A DNA stretch of 16,201 nt from an uncultured Acidocella sp. (GTDB lineage: Bacteria; Pseudomonadota; Alphaproteobacteria; Acetobacterales; Acetobacteraceae), in assembly GCF_946222605.1 (NCBI RefSeq), contig NZ_CAMIIE010000061.1, positions 1 through 16,201 on the forward strand. The letters are read 5' to 3'. Shown here in pieces: positions 12,703 to 16,201 of the stretch. Made by a program: the position numbers and the translations under genes. Each line of letters starts with the position of its first letter. Position 1 is the stretch's first letter. A model generated the notes under the pieces. That model searched no databases and was not told the DNA's origin. It saw nothing but the letters and a program-made list of their open reading frames with translations.

Positions 12703-13797
12703 TTGCTCTCCCGTCTGACCCTCACCGATTTCCGCTCCTACACCGCGCTGCGTTTCGCGGCGCCGGCGCGGCGCCTGGTGTTCACCGGCCTGAACGGCGC
12801 GGGCAAGACCAATCTGCTGGAAGCGGCCTCGCTGCTGGTCCCCGGGCGCGGCCTGCGCGGAGCGAAATTCGCCGAGCTGGCGCGCCAAGGCGGGGCAGGG
12901 GGGTGGGGCGTTGCGGCGCAGTTTTCCAACGGGCTGGAAATCGGCACCGGGGCGGTTGAAGGTGCGCCGGAGCGGCGGGAGTTCCGCCTCAACGGGGTGA
13001 AGCCGAAGGCGCAATCGGATGTCGCGGAGCAGCTTGCCGCGATCTGGCTGACGCCGCAGATGGACCGGCTATTCACCGACACCGCCTCCGGCCGGCGCAA
13101 ATTCCTGGATCGTTTGGTGATCGCGCTGGAGCCGTTCCATGCGCGCGAGATCGCGGCCTTCGAGAGCGCCTCCGCCCAGCGCAACCGGCTGCTGGCCGAG
13201 CCGCGTTACGACCCCGCCTGGGTGGCGGGGCTGGAGGATGCGATGGCCCGCCACGCCGTCGCCGCCACCGCGGCGCGGCTGGGGCTGATCGCGCGGCTGA
13301 ATGCGAGCCTGGAGGCCGGCGCGGCGGACCCGTTTCCAAGGGTGATTTTGGGGCTGGCCTGCCCGATTGCGCAACGCCTGGCCAGCGCGCCGGCGTTGGA
13401 TGTGGAGGATTGGCTGCGCGGCGCGCTGGCGGTCTCGCGCGCCGCCGATGCGGCGGCGAAATCCTCAGGCTACGGACCGCAGAAAGCCGATCTGCTGATT
13501 GCCGATGCGCTGGCCGGGCGGCCGGCGGCGCTCTCCTCCACCGGCCAGCAAAAGGCGATGCTGATCGGCATCGTGCTCGGCCATGCCGGTTTGATCTCGA
13601 CCCTGCGCGGCGCCCCGCCGCTGCTGCTGCTGGATGAGCCGCTGGTGCATCTGGATGCGCAGCGGCGCGGCGCTTTGTTTGCTGCCCTGGCCCGGATGGA
13701 CGCGCCGGCCTGGCTGACCGGCACGGATCAAGAGCTGTTTGCGGGGCTGGACGCCGCGCATCTGGCCGTGCGCGATAGCCTCCTGACCTCCGGCTGA
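12703..13797 (+). CDS. recF: DNA replication and repair protein RecF (TTG start)
   Basis: A 364-residue RecF, an SMC-like ATPase that helps load RecA at gapped DNA with RecO and RecR. The start LSRLTLTDFRSY is typical. Walker A is GLNGAGKTN (29-37), the ABC signature is SSTGQQKAMLIG, and Walker B is LLLLDEP (307-313) with HLD just after. The start is placed at TTG 12703 because this gives the standard MLSRLTLTDFRSY; no ATG or GTG is available, and an earlier in-frame TTG (12592) would read through the palindromes. The ribosome site AAAGGA (12686-12691) is 11 nt upstream and begins right after hairpin C, so that hairpin could affect initiation. An SDR gene follows rather than gyrB, the frequent neighbour. 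Confidence 0.96.
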   Translation: MLSRLTLTDFRSYTALRFAAPARRLVFTGLNGAGKTNLLEAASLLVPGRGLRGAKFAELARQGGAGGWGVAAQFSNGLEIGTGAVEGAPERREFRLNGVKPKAQSDVAEQLAAIWLTPQMDRLFTDTASGRRKFLDRLVIALEPFHAREIAAFESASAQRNRLLAEPRYDPAWVAGLEDAMARHAVAATAARLGLIARLNASLEAGAADPFPRVILGLACPIAQRLASAPALDVEDWLRGALAVSRAADAAAKSSGYGPQKADLLIADALAGRPAALSSTGQQKAMLIGIVLGHAGLISTLRGAPPLLLLDEPLVHLDAQRRGALFAALARMDAPAWLTGTDQELFAGLDAAHLAVRDSLLTSG

Positions 13798-13872
13798 AGC
13801 TTTCTCCACCTGCCGGCATTCGCCCGTCACCACGCCTAAATCGCGGGGATCAACCGCAGAACGGGAGAAGCC

Positions 13873-14865
13873 ATGAGCAAGATCGTTGTTGTCACCGGCG
13901 CTGGCGCCGGGGTGGGCCGGGCCACCGCAACCATGTTCGCCAAGGCGGGCTATGATGTGGCGCTGCTGGGGCGCGATGAGGGCCGGCTGCAGGCCGCCGC
14001 CACGGAAATTCAGGGGCTAGGGGCGCGCGCCGTCTGGCATTCGGTGGATGTGGCCGATGCCGAGGCCGTCTCCCGGGCCGCGCAGGCGATCGAGCAGGAT
14101 TTCGGGCCGATCAGCGTCTGGGTCAATAACGCCATGGCCACCGTGTTCGCGCCGGTGACCAAGGTGACACCCGAGGAATTTCGCCGCGCCACCGAGGTGA
14201 CCTATCTCGGCACCGTGCATGGCTGCCTGGCGGCGCTGGCGGCGATGCAGAAACGCGGTGTCGGCACCATCATCAATGTCGGCTCGGCTTTGGCCTATCG
14301 CTCGGTGCCTTTGCAATCGGCCTATTGCGGGGCGAAATCCGCCATTCGCGGCTTCACGGATAGTTTGCGCAGCGAGCTGATCCATGATCGCAACCAGATC
14401 AAGCTCTGCATGGTGCATCTGCCGGCGGTGAACACGCCGCAATTCAACTGGGCGCTGAACAAGATGGGCCGCCGGCCGATGCCGGTGCCGCCGGTCTATG
14501 CGCCGGAGGTGCCGGCACGGGCGATCCTGTTCGCGGCCGAGCATCCGCGCCGGGAGTTCTGGGTCGGGTTCCCGACGGTCAAAGCCATTCTCGCCAACCG
14601 CATCGCGCCGGGCTTTGCCGATTGGGTGCTGGCCAGGCAGGGCTATTCCGGCCAGTTGACCAGCGAGAAGGAACCGGAAGACCGTCCGGCCAATCTGTTC
14701 AAGCCCGTACCCGGCGATGAGGCGGCGCATGGGCGGTTCGACGATGTCGAGCGCGAGGTCAGCTGGGAGATGTTCTCCGGCCGGCATAAGGCGGCGACCT
14801 ATGCCGGGCTGCTGGCGCTGGGTATCGGCGCCGCGTTGGGGCTGCGGCGCTTAAAGCAGGGCTGA
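13873..14865 (+). CDS. SDR-family oxidoreductase with C-terminal membrane anchor
   Basis: A 330-residue classical short-chain dehydrogenase/reductase. The cofactor motif is TGAGAGVG (8-15), followed by NNA (85-87), the catalytic serine in INVGSAL (S138) and the YCGAK motif (Y151, K155). Ser to Tyr spacing is 13, as normal. After the Rossmann domain (about 1-250) comes a charged linker and a hydrophobic segment at 308-323 (ATYAGLLALGIGAALG) ending in RRLKQG, likely one membrane anchor. The type is seen in stand-alone SDRs of 300-340 residues whose substrates are unknown. ATG 13873 has GGGAG (13863-13867) 5 nt upstream. The 75-bp gap from recF contains no hairpin I can support. Confidence 0.92.
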   Translation: MSKIVVVTGAGAGVGRATATMFAKAGYDVALLGRDEGRLQAAATEIQGLGARAVWHSVDVADAEAVSRAAQAIEQDFGPISVWVNNAMATVFAPVTKVTPEEFRRATEVTYLGTVHGCLAALAAMQKRGVGTIINVGSALAYRSVPLQSAYCGAKSAIRGFTDSLRSELIHDRNQIKLCMVHLPAVNTPQFNWALNKMGRRPMPVPPVYAPEVPARAILFAAEHPRREFWVGFPTVKAILANRIAPGFADWVLARQGYSGQLTSEKEPEDRPANLFKPVPGDEAAHGRFDDVEREVSWEMFSGRHKAATYAGLLALGIGAALGLRRLKQG

Positions 14866-14871
14866 GCGGCT

Positions 14872-14898
14872 TTGTTTCAGGCAGGGGAGTCCTTATAC
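14872..14898 (+). promoter_or_regulatory. Candidate promoter giving a leaderless ymdB transcript
   Basis: TTGTTT (14872-14877) and TTATAC (14893-14898) have a short 15-nt spacer (or 16 nt if the -35 is read as TTTGTT, 14871-14876). The -10 ends 7 nt before the ymdB ATG, so transcription would begin at or just before the start codon. Confidence 0.35.
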
Positions 14899-14905
14899 CG
14901 CTCCC

Positions 14906-15721
14906 ATGCGTATTCTTCTGCTCGGCGACCTGCTCGGCCGCTCCGGCCGCGAGGCGGCTCTCAAACATATTCCTGAGCTGCGCGCGGCGCTGAAACTGGA
15001 TTTCGTCGCGGTGAACGCGGAGAATGCCAGCCATGGTTTCGGGCTGGGGCCGGACATGGCGCAGGCGCTCTTCGCCGCCGGGGCGGATGTGATCACGCTG
15101 GGCAACCATGCCTGGGACCGCCGGGAGATCATCCCCTACATCGCCAACGAAAAACGCTTGATTCGCCCGATCAATTTCCCGCCCGGCACGCCGGGGGCGG
15201 GGGCCTGCCTGGCGGCGCTGCCGGATGGGCGCAAGGTGCTGGTGGCGCAAGCGATGGGCCGGCTCTACATGGAGGCGATGGATTGCCCGTTTCGCGGCAT
15301 CGATGAGCTGCTCACCCGCCATAAGCTCGGCATCACCGCCCAGGCCATCCTGATCGACATCCATGCCGAGGCGACCTCGGAGAAAATGGCGTTCGGCCAT
15401 GCCTTCGATGGGCGCGTCACCGCCGTCACCGGCACCCACACCCATATCCCTACCGCGGACCATCAGATCCTCCCCGGCGGCACTGGCTTTGCGACGGATC
15501 TTGGCATGTGTGGGGATTATGATTCGATCATCGGCATGCAGAAGGCGCCGGCGCTGAACCGGTTCATCCGCAAGATGCCGGGTGAGAAGCTGAGCCCGGC
15601 GGAGGGCCCGGCGACCTTGTGCGGCGCCTTCGTGGAGACGGACGACGCCACCGGCCTGGCCAAACGCATCGAGCCGGTGCGCCTGGGCGGACGTCTGGCG
15701 CCGGCCATGCCGTCGGCGTAA
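14906..15721 (+). CDS. ymdB: YmdB-type metallophosphoesterase (cyclic nucleotide phosphodiesterase family)
   Basis: A 271-residue protein of the YmdB / TIGR00282 family, di-iron phosphodiesterases shown in Bacillus to act on cyclic nucleotides. The metal ligands line up: D8 in LLGDLLG, E39-N40 in VNAENA, N67-H68 in TLGNHAWD, H153 in IDIHAEATSEK, and H178 and H180 in GTHTHIPTAD. The length matches the family and no signal peptide is visible, so it is cytosolic. The start MRILLLGD is the family start. A GGGGAG (14884-14889) lies 16 nt upstream, too far for a normal ribosome site, so translation may be leaderless. It follows the SDR gene in the same direction (40-bp gap). The symbol is by family similarity, and the substrate here is unknown. 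Confidence 0.9.
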   Translation: MRILLLGDLLGRSGREAALKHIPELRAALKLDFVAVNAENASHGFGLGPDMAQALFAAGADVITLGNHAWDRREIIPYIANEKRLIRPINFPPGTPGAGACLAALPDGRKVLVAQAMGRLYMEAMDCPFRGIDELLTRHKLGITAQAILIDIHAEATSEKMAFGHAFDGRVTAVTGTHTHIPTADHQILPGGTGFATDLGMCGDYDSIIGMQKAPALNRFIRKMPGEKLSPAEGPATLCGAFVETDDATGLAKRIEPVRLGGRLAPAMPSA

Positions 15722-15741
15722 GCGGCGCTTCATCCCCCGTT

Positions 15742-15767
15742 AACATGAGGCGTGGCAGACTCATGTT
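15742..15767. repeat. Perfect 8-bp dyad upstream of flbT
   Basis: AACATGAG (15742-15749) and CTCATGTT (15760-15767) are perfect inverted arms around a 10-nt spacer, located 31 bp before the flbT ATG. It could be an operator for a dimeric regulator. It could instead be a weak terminator for ymdB, as a T-rich stretch follows. Confidence 0.5.
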
Positions 15768-15797
15768 TATCTTCCAATCTTGCAAAAGCGGGGTGTG

Positions 15798-16187
15798 ATG
15801 TCGTCTCTGGTCCTGGAACTGAAGCAGGGTGAATCGATGATCCTCAATGGAGCGGTCATCCGGTTCAAAACCCGCACGCGGCTGGAGCTGAACAGCCACG
15901 CGCGCTTCCTGTTCGGCAAGCAGATCATGCCGGCGGAGGAGGCCACCAGCCCGCTGCGCCAAGCCTATTTCGCCTTGCAGCAGGCTTATATCAGTGATGA
16001 TGAGGAGCGGCCGGAGGCGCTGCAGCGCGCCCGCGACACCATTCGCCGGCTGATGGGCGAGGCGGGCGAGGCGCAGCGCGAGGACTGGGCCGCGCTGCTG
16101 CGCCTGACCAGCGAGGAGACCGTGCTGGATGGGCTCAAGCGCGCCCGGCAGATGATCCGCGCGGCGGAACAGACTCAGGGTAATTAG
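15798..16187 (+). CDS. flbT: Flagellar biosynthesis repressor FlbT
   Basis: A 129-residue FlbT, an alphaproteobacterial RNA-binding regulator. In Caulobacter it binds the flagellin mRNA leader and represses its translation until the hook is complete. The conserved start SLVLELKQGESMILNGAVI (3-21) and the stretch LNSHARFLFGKQIM (about 31-44) are diagnostic. LQQAYI and a helical C-terminus complete the usual length. ATG 15798 is chosen by homology; an in-frame TTG at 15780 is less likely. The ribosome site is a weak GGGG. FlbT is normally next to flaF and flagellin genes; none is upstream here and the window ends 14 bp after the stop. Its presence implies a flagellated, or recently flagellated, organism. 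Confidence 0.95.
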   Translation: MSSLVLELKQGESMILNGAVIRFKTRTRLELNSHARFLFGKQIMPAEEATSPLRQAYFALQQAYISDDEERPEALQRARDTIRRLMGEAGEAQREDWAALLRLTSEETVLDGLKRARQMIRAAEQTQGN

Positions 16188-16201
16188 AGGCTGTTTCAAA
16201 A
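16187..16201. mobile_element. Possible insertion-sequence terminus at the window edge
   Basis: The last 15 bases, GAGGCTGTTTCAAAA, start at the final base of the flbT stop. They resemble the terminal inverted repeats of IS5-like elements (GAGNCTGTTTNAAAA-like ends). The rest lies outside the window, so this is a resemblance only. Confidence 0.3.

Noticed and set aside
15752..15768. Sigma-54 promoter before flbT (TGGCA...TGTT)
   Set aside because: The GG is followed at the required distance by TT rather than GC, so the essential -12 element is missing.

Overview
This is a GC-rich chromosomal window from an alphaproteobacterium, most likely Rhodospirillales and probably Acetobacteraceae. That placement is inferred from the linked rpsT-dnaA-dnaN-recF order, an FlbT flagellar regulator, the style of the petABC operon and a compound palindromic repeat behind dnaN. 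No genome comparison was possible. The window holds 19 genes, most of them densely packed housekeeping genes. I found no CRISPR array, tRNA, rRNA or complete mobile element.

Layout. (1) 1-1020: the tail of a Pro/Tyr-repeat protein, a shared bidirectional terminator, then hemF on the minus strand. (2) 1129-4000: petA-petB-petC (Rieske, cytochrome b, cytochrome c1), followed by a translationally overlapping uracil-DNA glycosylase-family gene. (3) 4082-4774: a DUF4396-type membrane protein with a nine-histidine tract. (4) 4779-6938, minus strand: hldE, then a coupled GNAT acetyltransferase. (5) 7006-9082: hslO (Hsp33), a lipoprotein and a cupin, joined by ATGA overlaps. (6) 9102-13797: rpsT with a clear promoter and terminator, a long AT-rich leader, dnaA with its terminator, dnaN, a compound inverted-repeat element and recF. 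(7) 13873-16187: an SDR oxidoreductase, a YmdB-type phosphodiesterase and flbT. The last 15 bases may be the end of an insertion sequence.

Main observation. The petABC operon looks intact, with full-length ORFs, ribosome binding sites, the Tat signal, membrane helices and the cytochrome c1 heme site. Yet two of its three proteins have lost the residues that define the bc1 complex. The Rieske protein lacks all four [2Fe-2S] ligands (C,H,C,H replaced by N,G,S,D) but keeps both cysteines of the structural disulfide. Cytochrome b keeps the heme bL histidines (H76/H176) but has Q90/A190 where the heme bH histidines belong. It also lacks the Qo PEWY motif (YPWY) and the PWGQMS cd1 motif. Cytochrome c1 keeps CxxCH and its axial Met. 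The loss is selective rather than random, so this may be a remodelled complex with no Q-cycle, built around cytochrome c1 and perhaps one b heme. The alternative is an early, ligand-first decay of bc1.
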